A stretch of DNA of 64,000 nucleotides from Rhyacophila brunnea (GCA_022495005.1 JAGYXB010001324.1:1922001-1986000), one strand, 5' to 3'; positions 8,836 through 20,992 are shown, counted from the stretch's first letter. The notes: a model not told the origin generated them from the sequence alone. Program-made: numbers and translations.

Positions 8836-11800
8836 TTAAGCGCCTTGTGTACCCGCACACTGAGTGTCACGAATTGAAATGGATGAGTCTACAGAAGAGT
8901 CGGGACTATCCCGCTCCCCATACGACGCTGCAAATTTCTCAAATGCCGCAAAGTTGGCCTCGGTTGCTACCAGATCTCCATGACCAATTGGACCCGTGTG
9001 AGGACGGACCTTGGCAAACAGCTCCGCTCGTTCGAATTCCATAAGCGGGCAATCCCAGAGGATGTGTTCAACATCTTGGTGGTCATGCCCGCAGGTACAA
9101 CCCGGCCCATCTACTATCAAGCCAAACTCGTGGAGTCTGGCGGCGAAGTTGCCATGGCCGGTGAGGAACTGGCTAATCCAGTGCGAAGGTTGCAGTCTTC
9201 TAGTTTGGTGCCCGCAGAATACGTCTGGGAAAAAACGGTAAGTGTGCCGCCCCTTGGGGGAGGCGGTCCACCTCGCCTGCCATGCCGCAAATGCGGTCTT
9301 GTACACAATGTCACTTACAGTCTTCCTGTAAGGAACGTCCTCGGATCTCTGCGGTGGTGTCAGATGGACACCGGCGAGTGTTGTGCTGATCCCCCTCAAG
9401 AGGAGGGTGATCGATCCTCTGACTTGGACGTGCAGATCGAGGGGTAGCACTCCCGCGAGTACGGCAAGCGCGTCAGTAGAAGTTGTGCGGTAGGCTTTGG
9501 TAAGCGAGATCAGCGCAAGTCGCTGCCCGCTTAGTAGTGCGCGTCTCACGAGAGTTAAGGAGTTTACTCGGGAATGCCAAATGCTGGAGGAGTAACCGGC
9601 AATTCCCATGAAAATTGCGCCATATGCAACCTTAAGAGCTCTAGGCTTAAGTCCCCAATTGCTACCTGCCATTCGGGCCATTCTCTGATAGGCTGAATTG
9701 GCCTTAGAGACGGCCGTCTTGGCATGGTGAACGAAAGACAGCTTGTCATCAAGAATTACTCCCAGATACGTAACCCTTTCGGAGAAACGCACTGAGGTCT
9801 AGCCAAAACGAACCGTGGGTGGCCGTCGAGTTATGTTGACCCGAGAACTACCCCTGAGGAGGACAGCTTCCGTTTTGCTCGGGACAAAGGTCAGCTTGTT
9901 CAGCAACCCCCAATTAAGGATTCTGCTCAAGGCGTCCGTGGCTGCACGCTCAAGTGCCAGTCGGCTCGTTGCCCCAACAAGCAGCAGCAAGTCGTCGGCG
10001 TACGCAACGAGCGTGCAGCCCGGAGGCAGTGGCAGGGACAGAACGTCGTCAAACAGTATGTTCCACAAAAGGGGACCCAGGACGGAGCCCTGGGGCCACC
10101 CCATGGTGGTCCTCCTGTGAATCAGGTTGGGGCCGGAGTCGTAGGTTATCTCCCTATTGCTGAAGTAGCTTTGAACCAAGGCAAAGAGGTCCCCGGGGAT
10201 CTGTTTCAGCCGAAGCTTTGCCAGAACCAAGGGCCACCACGCAGTATCAAACGCGCCCGCGATGTCGAGAAAAATCCCGGCAACGAGGTCCTTGCCAGAG
10301 CACTCCACAGAGTCGATCACAAAGCGAATCGCATCCTCGGTGGACTTTCCGGGTCTAAACCCAAATTGTCTTTGCGAGATTGGACAGTTTTCCGACAGGT
10401 GGGACTCAATCCTGCTGTTTATCAATCTTTCCAATATCTTCCCGAAGACGGGAAGGAGCGTAATCGGTCTATACGCTTTCGGGTCACAAGGAGGGTGACT
10501 GCCGGCTTTGGGGATCACCGTGAGGTGACCCTTCTTCCAGCAGTCGGAGAATATGCCACTACTCATGCATTCTTTGTAGAGTTGCGTGATCTCGTGTGAG
10601 GCAAGAGACCACGCCCTTCTCGCTAGCGCGTTATCTATGCAGTCAAACCCCGGGGCTTTGCCGGCCGGGAGGCTGGCAAACAGGATCCCTAGTTCGGATA
10701 TGGTAGTGGCTGCGGATCGCGGAGTGTTTAAGGGGAGCAGCGCATAGACGCGAAGCTGCTGAAATCGGTCGTTGTCAATGTCGAGCGACTCGTTGTCCTG
10801 CGGGATAAGAGCATCCAACAGGACTGTGGCGGACTCTTCAGAGCTACTGGTGAACGATCCGTCGGGGCGCCGTACCGCCGACATGACTTTTCCGGGCCGT
10901 AAGCCCAGCTTCATCACGCGGAAGGGGGGGCCCCACGGATCATTGCCACCCATTTCAGTGACAAACTCTCTCCAGTGCACCTTCTTAGCCTTACTGATTG
11001 CCTTTTTGAACTTGAGTCTAGTGGTCCTGTAGGTGACCGCAAGCGGATGGTCCACCTGCGGCGGCCTCTCCAGTGATCTTCGCGCTGCTTGTAAGGCCCT
11101 TCTGGCCCTCCTCATCGCGTCTCTCAGTCTTGTCAGTCTCGGCTTCCACCAGGGTGCGAGGTTCGGCGGTCTCGGGGTCGTCCTTCCGATAGTGCCCTCC
11201 GCTTTTTCAATCATGAGATTCGTGAGATCCTCAGCCGCAGCGTGCATGTCCTTTGGCGGAGGGCGCGAGGCCATCCTGTCCAGACCCTCAGCAAAGTCGC
11301 GGTCAAAATGTACCCAGTCGGTTCCCTTGGTCCTGAAACGCCTCGGCAGTGACTCGCTCACAAGTGGAGCGAGAGACGCGTGGCCCCTCTTAGTCCTGTA
11401 GGCAAACGTGATCAGACGGTGGTCGCTTGCTGACGCTTCCAGATGGACAGTCCAGTTCACGACACGTTCGGCAGAACCAGTGGAAATCAAAGTGATATCC
11501 CCATTGTTGGTGGAGAATGTGGCTGGACCATTAGAGTTATTCAGCACCATCAGGTCGTGAGTTGCCACGAGTTCCTCGAGGGGCGCCGGATTGTCCCGGA
11601 TGGACCGCGGCCCCCGGGGGGCCAACAGCCATGATTGAACGTTTACGTCCGCTCCCACTATAATCTGTTTGCCGCGGCATGCAACCAGAATTTTACCGAG
11701 CTGCTCGGCGCATTTCAGGATGTTTACGCTGAATTTAAAGTAGGAAGAGACCACCACAATGGAGTTCCCCGATCGGTCGGAGACCTCCGCTACGGCAAAG

Positions 11801-12039
11801 AGTTCGCTCGACAAGTAGGCAAGGTGTAGCACTACTAGGGTAGGATTCGCAACGAAGATGCAGGCCATGGACCCCAGGCCATGGTGCATTACCCGACCCC
11901 CACTAAAACCCAGGTTGGGGCCGTAGGAGTAAGGCTCCTGCACCATGACCAAATCGATGTCCATTTCCCGAACCGTCTTGATCAGTTCCGCCGTTATAGC
12001 CCTCCCTTTGCCCGCATTTAACTGACCCAACCGAATCAT
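8836..12039 (-). pseudogene. ORF2 of element 2: endonuclease-reverse transcriptase with one nonsense codon
   Basis: Starts at ATG 12039-12037, which overlaps the ORF1 stop as ATGA. The endonuclease has GQLNAGKG, VQEPYSYGP, SSYFKF, GADVNVQSWL and SDHRLITF. The RT has KAPGFD, AYRPITLLPVFGK, QFGFRPGKST, GIFLDIAGAFD, GWPQGSVLGPLLW and AYADDLLLL. The C-terminal tail has KGRHTYRFFPD and CTCGHDHQDVEHILWDC. The frame is unbroken over about 1067 codons except for a TAG at 9799-9801, just after TVRFG, at the place where element 1 has VRFGDTR. The motif GWPQGS has Trp where element 1 and most relatives have Cys. Without the amber codon the protein would be the usual length for the clade. Confidence 0.87.
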
Positions 12040-12653
12040 TGAATCGAATAATCCGTTCGGTTCCGCTCCTGTGCCATTGCGTACTTGCGCGTTGGACAAT
12101 CAGGGTCGATCGCAGCATGTTGGTGCGGCTTCTTGTGCCTGGCGCAGGCCGGGCACTTTCCGGGGGCCTTAATGTTAGGGCATTCAGCCCTATCGTGTCC
12201 TTCCTCGGTGCAATGGCCGCATGTGGCGCTTCTCGCCGAACAATTCTTTGCCATGTAGCCGTATAAGTGACACCTTGTGCACTTGACGACGCCACAAAAG
12301 TCTTTGGTTGGGAAGGATTCCCATCCCATATATATGCGTCCGTCATTGATGAGCGCTTCCCTCACCATTGCCGGGACCGATATCACCATGTGACATTTTC
12401 CGATTCTGGGGCCTGCCCTATGGCTCAGTTAAACATGGCGGTATGCCTCCGAGGGGAGACCCGTGACCTCTTGAGTGTTGGCCTTAATGGCTTCCTTAAG
12501 GTCGTCCTCTGTCGTCTTGACCGGCACGTTGAATACAATAATCCGCGGCAGCCTTTTTCCTGCGATTTCAGCCCGGAGACCGGCCTCCTTTAGACCGGGA
12601 GCGGCGGCCAGTCGTTTGGCCTCTTCCTCGGTTCTGGGGTGAATTATTAGCAA
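12036..12653 (-). pseudogene. ORF1 of element 2, C-terminal part with a nonsense codon
   Basis: Begins abruptly at LLIIHPRTEEE, equivalent to VIVHPRSEVE of element 1, so the N-terminal 270 or so residues are lost. It then holds RIIVFNVP and EVTGLPSEAYRHV, an in-frame TAA at 12429-12431, and continues in the same frame with LSHRAGPRIGKCH, RIYMGWESFP and the three knuckles CTRCHLYGYMAKNC, CGHCTEEGHDRAEC and CPAC...H...C. The TGA stop at 12038-12036 overlaps the ORF2 start. Confidence 0.82.
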
Positions 12654-12656
12654 CTA

Positions 12657-12793
12657 TTAAAGAGACTTCTTTTCAACAGACAAGAAAAAGAGGTACTTAT
12701 AGAACTAGACCTTAGTAGTTGGGACTGTGTAAAAGATACAGCATCCCCTAGGTTAAGATGGTTGGCCAAGACCTACATTGGGTTGTAGTACCG
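12657..12793 (+). pseudogene. C-terminal tail of LINE-A, right half
   Basis: After the second TTAAAG copy the LINE-A frame resumes: KRLLFNRQEKEVLIELDLSS, then RLRWLAKTYIGL and a TAG near 12790, followed by a gatgatgat run like the short tandem tails of RTE-type LINEs. The AK-YIGL ending also occurs in the relic at 42.9-43.4 kb (EEAKAYIGL), so both are copies of one family. Confidence 0.65.
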
Positions 12794-13934
12794 ATGATGA
12801 TGTTGGAGATATGGAATATGATTTGATTTTTATTATTTTAAATTAATTATTAAACGTATCAGTTTAACTCAAGGTATTTTTTTCACCCATATAACGTAAT
12901 AATCAAACAACAATTCAGCATGCCACCTGTTGGTGTTTATTATGTCTTATTTCTTTCATACTTCAAGCACACAGTCTGCACAATTTACACAAAACATATT
13001 TTGCATAGTCACTGTACAATTTTAATCTTCATCAAACTTTGTAAACGGTGCATAAATGTTGTAAATTTAAAGTATTCTAAGTGTAATTACTTATTTAAGC
13101 GCAACATTAATAATCACAGGACTTATTTCCAAATTGTCGGAAGAATGATTTTATTAATTTCCACGCTTCATTAATTATCATCTTTTGCAATCAAAGGGAG
13201 TTTCTCAGTTTCTGTAGAATCCTTTCAAATTCAATAATTCAACAAATTTACAGTTAAAAGGGTTGTCAGATATGGTTGTAAAGTGAGTCAGAAATATTAA
13301 TCCTGAAAATAGTACTGAGCCGTGTAAAATAATTATCAAGTAGACATAAATTGGAAACATACGTATTATTGTACTGTTCAACTTTACTATACTCATTTAA
13401 GTCAAACTTAATTATTTAAATACATTATCTCGTACATTATTGACCATTCGCTAAAATACTCGAATTTGCACTAAGTCTCTTCTTTGATTGATAATTATTA
13501 TAATATATATATATATATATATAATATATATTACTTATATTATTATGTAATCATGATGCATTTATTAAAATTTTTGAAAGAATACTATTTTAATACAATA
13601 TGGAAGTGGCATAGTAAGGGGTGGGCGATCGGGGTAGCCGCCCCGGGCGCAATGTAAATTGGGGCGCTGACGTGGTAATTTTCGTACATCTACAACTAGT
13701 AATAATTTAATACGTACTTACCTATTTAAATTTATTACTCAACTAAACGTTTTTCAAAAGAATAGTAATAATTAATAAACGTGCGTACCTATCTATATTG
13801 CGCAATTTTTGAAATATTGAAAGAAAGCCAACGATAATAACAAAAGTGTCGTGCATTATAATATTATTAATTATACTAATGCCACTCAAACTCGAGGTTA
13901 TTGGTAACCGAAAAAAGGTCAACTAAATATTATT
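12794..13934. other. AT-rich sequence, no gene seen
   Basis: Nothing coding. A (TA)n microsatellite lies at about 13500-13535. A short GC-rich patch at 13617-13670 (gccgccccgggcgc, ggggcgctg) resembles a hAT terminus, but I could not find a partner end. Confidence 0.5.
13498..13545. repeat. (TA)n microsatellite
   Basis: An uninterrupted TA run of about 26 bases is embedded in further AT dinucleotides. Confidence 0.85.
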
Positions 13935-14180
13935 TTTTCTTTTTCTTTTGACCATGCCCGATCCTAATAGGATCATAACATGTGCATTTGTAGAGTGGCG
14001 GTGTGTGTTGACTGATTTAAATTTTTACTGGAAACGGATGTTAGCCACTTGTTCAACTTATTAAGTCCACATTCCGACTCCAAACACAAATTTAAAAATA
14101 ATGTGTTTATCTGCCAGACTCAGAATTCGAACCTGAGAACTACAATATTATAAGCCGCCGGGTAAGCCGCTATGGTATAT
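13935..14180 (-). mobile_element. tRNA-derived SINE, diverged copy
   Basis: Read on the minus strand it has a tRNA-like head with the B-box GGTTCGAATTC (complement of 14123-14133) and a body matching the better copy at 47782-48201 over the whole visible length (for example gaccatg-ccgatc and the atg-agccacttg block). The 3' tail with repeated triplets is missing. Older and more diverged than the 48-kb copy. Confidence 0.65.
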
Positions 14181-14289
14181 AATGAAAACACTTCTGAGAA
14201 ATATAATATATTATAGCCAATATAAAAAAAATGGTTTTTGCCAATATTAACTCAATTTAGTAAGCGTTTTAGAGAGTATTGTAATAGCC

Positions 14290-14480
14290 ATTAGTCAAAA
14301 ATTGTCGGTTAAGCATTGTGGTCAATGTGGGTGGGCGCGAATCCCGAGCGACGCAGGTTTGATTCCTGCTGGGAGTCAGATTTTTTTATATTGGTATATA
14401 TATAAGTGTTTTCAAATTATGTATGTTCAATAAAAAGAATGTTACATTCTTAAATCTTGTGAATTATTTGTTGAATAAAA
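14290..14480 (+). mobile_element. tRNA-like SINE head with a second module
   Basis: A perfect T-arm is visible: GCAGG TTTGATT CCTGC (about 14353-14369), preceded by an anticodon-like stem GGG-CGCGAAT-CCC. The 60-odd bases after it, with the palindrome aagaatgttacattctt, recur at about 35535-35605 in the opposite orientation next to a degraded copy of the same T-arm. Probably a repetitive element, not a functional tRNA, as no acceptor stem can be formed. Confidence 0.45.
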
Positions 14481-15990
14481 AAACAGCATCTTCATTTTAG
14501 TTGGTCGCTCGGATACTGGATATTGCTGGATAGCCAAGTTTTGTAGACGTATCAAATTCCATTTGATAATTATGTATGATGTGAGTGTCGCACAAGTACC
14601 TAATTTCATGTGCGAGGCTTCATTTAATTTAATGCAAACTCAGTTTCCGTTACCCCGATGTCGGATAAGTGAAGCTTCCGTGGGAACTTCGATTCTACAG
14701 ACCAACAAAAAAAAAGTAACACATAATAAATACGAAAGCGTAGCGTTCTGAAGATATTAATTACTTATGTATTAATATCATTTGCGCATTGGAATATTAT
14801 AGTTTGGACACCATTTCAACTCACTTGAAATTAGCGTAAAATATACCTTTGGCTCAGTGTTACTGAGCACTACCCGATGGAATTATAAACTTTCTCGTAT
14901 TCCGTGATTTTCTTAAGTGCATCAGGCTTAAGTATAAACGTTATTTGGATCTTAACTTCAGGTACTTAATTGTGATATATTTACTACGACAACTTAAATT
15001 ATATCTTTCAGGGAATTTAACATTACAAATGTCGAGCGATCACCAAAAATGGTAAATGTAATATTTTAGGTATGGAGCAGTTAGTCTGTATTATTATAAT
15101 ATAATCCTTAAATTATTATTTTTGGTGGAAGAGATTTTGATGAATGCACAGACATCACACATAAATACTACTTTTATTTAAATTTATAAACATCCTCAAA
15201 ATCTTCCGATTGATTTATTTTACATAACTGGTACTATAAACACAAATTTAAAAGTTGACATTTTTTTGCACTCCATACATTTTTGGATATTTGTATTGAA
15301 TGGCTACACAGAGGGCCGTCAAAAAAGTATCAATACTTTCTTTCGATATGATACCGACACTAAGTAACGAGCTTCTCCTGATATGATGGTCCAAGTACGA
15401 TGAACTGTACGTACAGTTGCGTACAATACATATTTTGATCGGGACGATTATGATTCCAATTCAATCCTTAAACCCGCACAAATATCTGATACCTACTATC
15501 CTCATTTATTGTTGACATGCAGGCACTTAACTATTTAACTAGTCATCAGTCGCCCGTGATTGATGCAAAGGCATCTATTATCAGACCACGACCGTGTCAA
15601 CTTGCTACAGTGTAACCGTCGTCCAAGAAATAATTCGATTAGAGTCTCTTTACGAAGTCGGACCTATCAAGTCGTGTTACCGGTATAGGGTGTCTTATAT
15701 ATAACACATCTTTACGACTTTAGAAGCACTAAATCTGATATGGTTTGAGCAAACATTGCGTTTCATCATTCATACAAACTCGTCACCATCATTCGTATTC
15801 ATAAAATACTCACAAACAATCCACATACTATAACGTGAGTGCATGAACCGGGATTGACTCCGGTTTAAACTGATCTCCCCCAGCATCCACAATCATCCCA
15901 AAGTACAGTCTACTGAAAAGCGCCGCCAGGTTTTAACATTACAAATAATATATATTTCCCCACTATTTACTACGCATAATGGATATATTA
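14481..15990. other. No gene seen
   Basis: Mostly AT-rich. A stretch at 15300-15760 is somewhat richer in G and C but has stops in all frames. Nothing recognisable. Confidence 0.4.
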
Positions 15991-16070
15991 TGGCGGATCT
16001 CGTGGTGCAGTGCGTAAGCTGCTGGTCTTCTAACCGAGAGTTTTGGGTTTGATTCCCAATGAGGATACAA
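15991..16070 (+). mobile_element. tRNA-like SINE head (Arg-like anticodon arm)
   Basis: Contains an A-box-like segment (cgtggtgcagtgcgtaag), an anticodon arm around tggtcttctaaccg (anticodon TCT if folded as tRNA), and a perfect T-arm TTGGG TTTGATT CCCAA. No acceptor stem pairs at the ends, so I read it as a tRNA-derived SINE head and not a functional tRNA gene. Confidence 0.5.
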
Positions 16071-18366
16071 TATTTATGTGTTTTTCTCAAAGCCTGTGTA
16101 TTTTTGATTGTTCACAACCACCTTGTATGAAAAAGCAAGGACATGTTTATTAATAATTCTAAAAAAATGGATATATTATATTAACCAATTAACCACAAAC
16201 AGCGATATACCTAAGAATTATATTATTTTATAATTCAGTATGTTTTCAATTTTTATTAAACATATTGTACGAAAAAAGGGCATTTGATAAAATGATAAGC
16301 TTAGAACTTTCAATGAAAACCATTGTTGGTTTATCTTTTAAATATTTTTGTATCTTTACAATTTAATCATAAATTACACTTTAGGTATTTTATAATAATT
16401 TTTCCTTTCAAATTATCATTGAACTAATAAATTTCACTCTTTATTGCCTTTGATTCGGTTTAATATGACTTTATTAGTAAAATCTATCGATTTTAAGCAA
16501 ATGCGTGATACTATTATGTTGCTTAACAATAAGATGTATGTATTGTGTGTAGATAATAATGTTGAAAGCAGCTTTGTTTACAGATAATGCTATAGTTAAT
16601 AACGTAACTTAATCCTTAAAGAATCGTTTCACGAAAATAGCTAAAGCTCTTTAACTTCATAATTCAATTGAACTAAAAATAGTTGCTGGTTGTAAAAGTT
16701 TCTAAAACCGCTTGTATATTTTGTCTAGTGTAATATAGATAGAGTGGAGTACCTACTGAATTGCTTTAACCGAATTCGAAATTTTGTTTGTTGACTTTCT
16801 GTCAGCAAGGTGTAAAAAATATTTGGTATTTAAAATGACTCAATTGTAAATCATAAAACTTACAATTTTTTGAAAAATATTTTCATCCAATGAGACTTGA
16901 AACAATAACCATTGCATATTGTTAAAAAATTTCATCGTGCAGTGTATCTGTAGCATATAACTAAAAGTTTAATAATTATAAGTTATTTGTTTAGATGGCA
17001 TTAACATCATCAATTATTGTAAGTTTCGACGTTATTTTGATAATATAGCTCTGATTTTTATTATAAAAAATATACAAATAGAGTGCTTCATAACTTTTCG
17101 CTCCGGCTCTAGGATGAAAATGATATTATATATTTCAAAAATATTATTTTTCATATATTATGTACCTATTTATTTTCTTATTAATACAAGTGAATATCAT
17201 TTGATCTAATTTTATACGAGGTAATCAGTCAAAGAGGCGTATCAGTGTAGTAAAAAGTGCAAACAAGTGCAAAGTCATAAAACGTATACTTTACGTAGGT
17301 AGGTTAATTAAGAGAAAATACTGAAAGATCACATTAAGTCATGATCAAAAATAGTCAACAGTCAGTTAGTTAGTTGTGTTATTAATGTTTCCTATTATTA
17401 CTATATATTCAATTAATGTATATTTTATTTAACCATTTAAATACATCAAATAGTTTATTAGGCAGATAAATAGTTTACGATGCTTATCATTTTCATTCTA
17501 AATAATATGAATGTCGACAGACGTTATTTTTCGTTGCAGGTAAATTCTCAAGTGATTATGTTTTGATTGCTTTCAAGGTATAAATAACTCCATATGATAA
17601 TATACTTAATGAAAATATACAGAATTGTAATATATAATGTAGGTAAACGTAAACTATGAGCTAACTAATAATAATTATATATGGTGAGGAAATGAAAACA
17701 GTTCTTGCAGGGTTAATTCAAAAGAACACATAATATTTCCACACAAAAATAAATATAAAAACATTACAAATAAGCCAATTATATTCAAACTTGATTAAAA
17801 AATAAATATCGTGAGAAAATTAAAATGGGTGAGACGTGTTAAAGAAGGTGAGAAATGTATCACGGAAGAAAACTTTACCGCTGGATCAACAAATTATTGA
17901 AGCGTCGCCAGTTTGGGTGTAATTCTTCTCTCGAGTCTGTCGTATCACATTATTTGAAAACTTTCTACTGCAAAGAAACTTTAGGATTATCCCACAGTTG
18001 CAGGGATTAAGCGAGACCAACATCCCATCCGATGTAAGGAAAGAGCATTATAAACCTAATTTATATGTTTAAAGTATCTGTCAGTATGATTTGATGTATA
18101 GCTAATTAATTTTTAGTAATATGCACTAAAAAGTTCCTAAAATATCATGAGGTACAATACTGTAATTTCATGAAGCTTCCTGATATTTATTATAATGAAA
18201 GTATAGCGGTATATTATTATTATTAGTGATCATATTTTGTTGCACGTACATACTTAATAAAATATTATGTTTTCATCTTATAATTTTGAATAAAAATCAA
18301 CAAATAAATTATTATACTATTTAAAAAATTTATCTCATAAACCTAGTTAAAAATATTAAAGTAATG
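16071..18366. other. AT-rich sequence, no clear gene
   Basis: No recognisable gene. One 52-codon open frame starts at about 17850 (MYHGRKLYRWINKLLKRRQF...) in a patch of higher GC; I do not recognise it and it may be chance. Confidence 0.35.
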
Positions 18367-18518
18367 TGCTTATGTACATTAATAATACATAGAATACATA
18401 GTTAAAAAAAAACTACGAAATATAATAATTCTTAAAAGCCAGGCTGTCTTATTTACCTTAATTATTATAAATATGAGTAGTACATAATAGAGAGCCTAAG
18501 TTCTTAAAACAATAAAGC

Positions 18519-18703
18519 GTACTGTTCGGTTATCAGGAATAAAGCGGAAAACACATTTTGTAAATAGCCGATAAACTGGATTATTTGTTAGTTTGGGTAA
18601 GTTTAGGTTAGGTTAGGTTGGGTTAGGTTAGGTTAGGTTTGGTTAGGTTAACCTAACAAATAATCCAGTTTATCGGCTATTTTCAAAATGTGTTTTCCGC
18701 TGT
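18519..18703. mobile_element. Palindromic MITE with TTAGG-like core, copy A
   Basis: Arms start tactgttcggttatcagg and include agccgataaactggatta, mirrored at 18655-18703. The last 20 or so bases of the right arm are missing. The loop is the TTAGG-like tract. Confidence 0.75.
18598..18654 (+). repeat. Degenerate (TTAGG)n tract, about 10 units
   Basis: Repeats of ggtta/ggttt/gggtt type, matching the insect telomere unit TTAGG with variants. It lies in the loop of a MITE and is copied with it (a shorter version sits in copy B), so it is interstitial and not a chromosome end. Confidence 0.75.
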
Positions 18704-18873
18704 ATTAAGTATAAAGTATTGTGCTTATGTACATTATTAATACATATGATACTTATTTAAAAAAAAAAACTACGAAATATAATAATTCTTAAAAGCCAGG
18801 CTGTCTTATTTACCTTAATTATTATAAATATGAGTAGTACATAATAGAGAGCCTAAGTTTTTAAAATAATAAA

Positions 18874-19054
18874 GGGTACTGTTCGGTTATCAGAATACAG
18901 CGGAAAACACATTTTGAAAATACCCGATATACTGGATTATTTGTTAGTTTGGGTTAGTTTAGGTTATGTTAGGTTAACTTAACAAATAATCCAGTTTATC
19001 GGCTATTTTCGAAAATGTGTTTTCCGCTGTATTTCTGATAACCGAACAGTACCC
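18874..19054. mobile_element. Palindromic MITE, copy B, complete
   Basis: 181 bp with inverted arms of about 75 bases: GGGTACTGTTCGGTTATCAG at the left and its complement at 19035-19054. Flanked by AATAAA on both sides (18868-18873 and 19055-19060), a likely target duplication. The superfamily is not clear to me. Confidence 0.8.
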
Positions 19055-20031
19055 AATAAAGCTGTAGATGATTACGTTAACATTTAAAAGCATTAAGTAA
19101 TTAATTTAATACCATAAAAAAGTGTAAAATCCGGCTCTCATGTAGAAAAATAATCATGAAAAAACTAGTGAAAATACACTACATAATATAAAATAGATAC
19201 TAAATAATAGATGTAACAAATTTGATAATTAATAACATCAAAAATATAGATAACATATTTAAAATATGTATAAATACAGCAAATTTTTGATTATTTGACA
19301 GATGGTTTTTAAATGGTGAAGATGTTATTTTAATAAATTAATTGATTATTATATTTTATCCTAATGATTTTTAGAAAGAATGTTAATCCAAAACATCCGA
19401 GAAATCACTATAAAAAGATGCTGTACCGCAAAATTTTCTTATATGTTTGAGATTTGTATCCACATACATTGCTTTTGTTAGTAAGTTTTTGTAGGGAAAT
19501 CTATATATTTATGAATGTTCCTGTATGGTAAGCTTCTTCACTAAGAAATAACTTTTGATAAATGTCCATACTAATGATATCCATTATACTTTATCGCTTA
19601 CATTTTTCTTTAAAATAAGATAAAATTATTTTATTTTAGAATGCGGTTTTATTAAATTTAATCCTACAAGACAAGATTTTAGACCGAAGAAATAAGAACT
19701 TGTAAATCACCATTTTGAGTCCAAGGCGTAGCGCATTGATTCTCACACTGCGAGGTATTTAGGTGAAATATTTATGAGATCCATTATTGCTTATTAAGCA
19801 TTTGATTGACTTGATTAGAGGTATAGAACAAGGAAGAATGGATGGGAAGGATACATGTATATTAAGGCATAGTATTGATTTAATTGAAACATGCAGTGTA
19901 AACTCTTAAGTGTTGCTCAAATACTATACAATATAGTACTCCATCTGTAGATGTATTATAATAATTATTGTATAGTGTTATGCAAAAGCTTGCATGGCTA
20001 ATGGTTTATACTTTATTGATTAAGACAGATA
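19055..20031. other. AT-rich sequence, no gene seen
   Basis: No ORF, RNA or repeat that I can recognise. Confidence 0.4.
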
Positions 20032-20039
20032 GCGTACAC

Positions 20040-20992
20040 CAGTGAGGAAGGGTGGAGATAGGCTGTTAAGATCCGACATAAAAAGAATCATTGTCAGTCA
20101 AACGTATTTGATTTCATTGAACTAAGACTACAGTGTGTAGATGGTGTTTATTAGTTTTAAAATTCAATTAAACCTTGCTTAATCCAAGCCATAGTAGATA
20201 TTAGTGAAAAAATATTAGTTTATCTATAAAATATCTAAAATTATGCCATTAAACCAAACATAATTTTAGACATCTTACAAATAGAAGAATATTTTTATCG
20301 ATTATGGTTTGGTTAGGCAGGGCTTAATTAATTTAAGAAAACTAATAAAAACAATCTGCAATATATAAATTATATGCACACTATACTATCGAAATCGCCA
20401 CATTGCATGCTTCGCCCCTCGCTTCGTGATTATTAGTCACCTCGTGAGTCTCCCGGCGAACAAACGTTTTGGTTATTTTTATTGTGTCACCTAGTGGTTT
20501 TGCTAGATGGCAAATGTTTCTTCAGTATGACAAACGTCAAACACCGTATACTTTGAGGTTATGAATAATGACGCATGTGATGAATTGACATTATGCACCC
20601 AACAAGTTCGAATTTAAGACTTTCTAAATTTTAAACTTAAATTCTCTGTGAGAAATAGATTTCTAGTTAGTTTTGAGAGTGACATATCGTTATTGACTTG
20701 AGCGCGCCCAAATGTCAAATGAATTTGTATCTAAGCACGTAGCATACAATGTGGCAGTAGTGTTTTTAGTAGATAAGCATAGCACCTAGCTCAGCACTAG
20801 TGAAGCGCCTACCTATGTGGCCGAAGACTAATGGTTTGGTTGATGATGGGTTTATTTGAATTTAAAAAATTAATCAGCACCATTTACAAATTGTATTCTT
20901 AGTTCAATAAAAACAAATAAGTATGACTGACAAAATTTAGTGTACACTTTTTATGTCGAATCTTAACAGCCTACCTCCACCCCTACCAACTG
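20040..20992. mobile_element. hAT-type non-autonomous element (family M1), 953 bp
   Basis: Ends are inverted repeats of more than 100 bases: left CAGTGAGGAAGGGTGGAG then TAGGCTGTTAAGAT, right the complement of CAGTTGGTAGGGGTGGAG plus the same TAGGCTGTTAAGAT. Flanks gcgtacac (20032-20039) and gcgtacag (20993-21000) match in 7 of 8 bases, as expected for a hAT duplication. The central part at 20390-20820 is unlike other family copies and has a higher GC content, so something may be nested there. Related copies are at 37.75 and 48.80 kb. Confidence 0.7.

Larger units (their letters stand above)
8618..12656 (-). mobile_element. R1-clade-like retrotransposon, 5'-truncated (element 2)
   Basis: A 4.0-kb minus-strand LINE related to element 1 but clearly a different subfamily. 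It carries the last 40 percent of ORF1, a full-length ORF2 and a 3' UTR of about 220 bases (8618-8835). It lacks the 5' UTR and most of ORF1, the usual outcome of aborted target-primed reverse transcription. The duplication TTAAAG flanks it, and the interrupted sequence is LINE-A. The two ORFs have two in-frame stops and no evident frameshift. Confidence 0.85.
18367..19054. repeat. Tandem duplication of about 355 bp, each unit ending in a palindromic MITE
   Basis: The block beginning gtgcttatgtacatta at about 18366 recurs from about 18716 with only scattered differences, through gccaggctgtcttatttacc and gagagcctaag, up to an inverted-repeat MITE. The left MITE copy ends early at 18703 where the second unit begins, which dates the duplication after MITE insertion. 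Confidence 0.8.

Noticed and set aside
8980..12593. Many plus-strand open frames across element 2
   Set aside because: Shadows of the GC-rich minus-strand ORF1 and ORF2, which have full LINE motifs.
15991..16070. Functional tRNA gene
   Set aside because: The T-arm and A-box are good, but no acceptor stem pairs and the anticodon arm is imperfect; a SINE head is more likely. The same applies to 14290-14380 and the SINE head near 48.15 kb.
18598..18654. Telomere
   Set aside because: The TTAGG-like tract is only about 55 bases, degenerate, and enclosed in the loop of a MITE with ordinary sequence on both sides.
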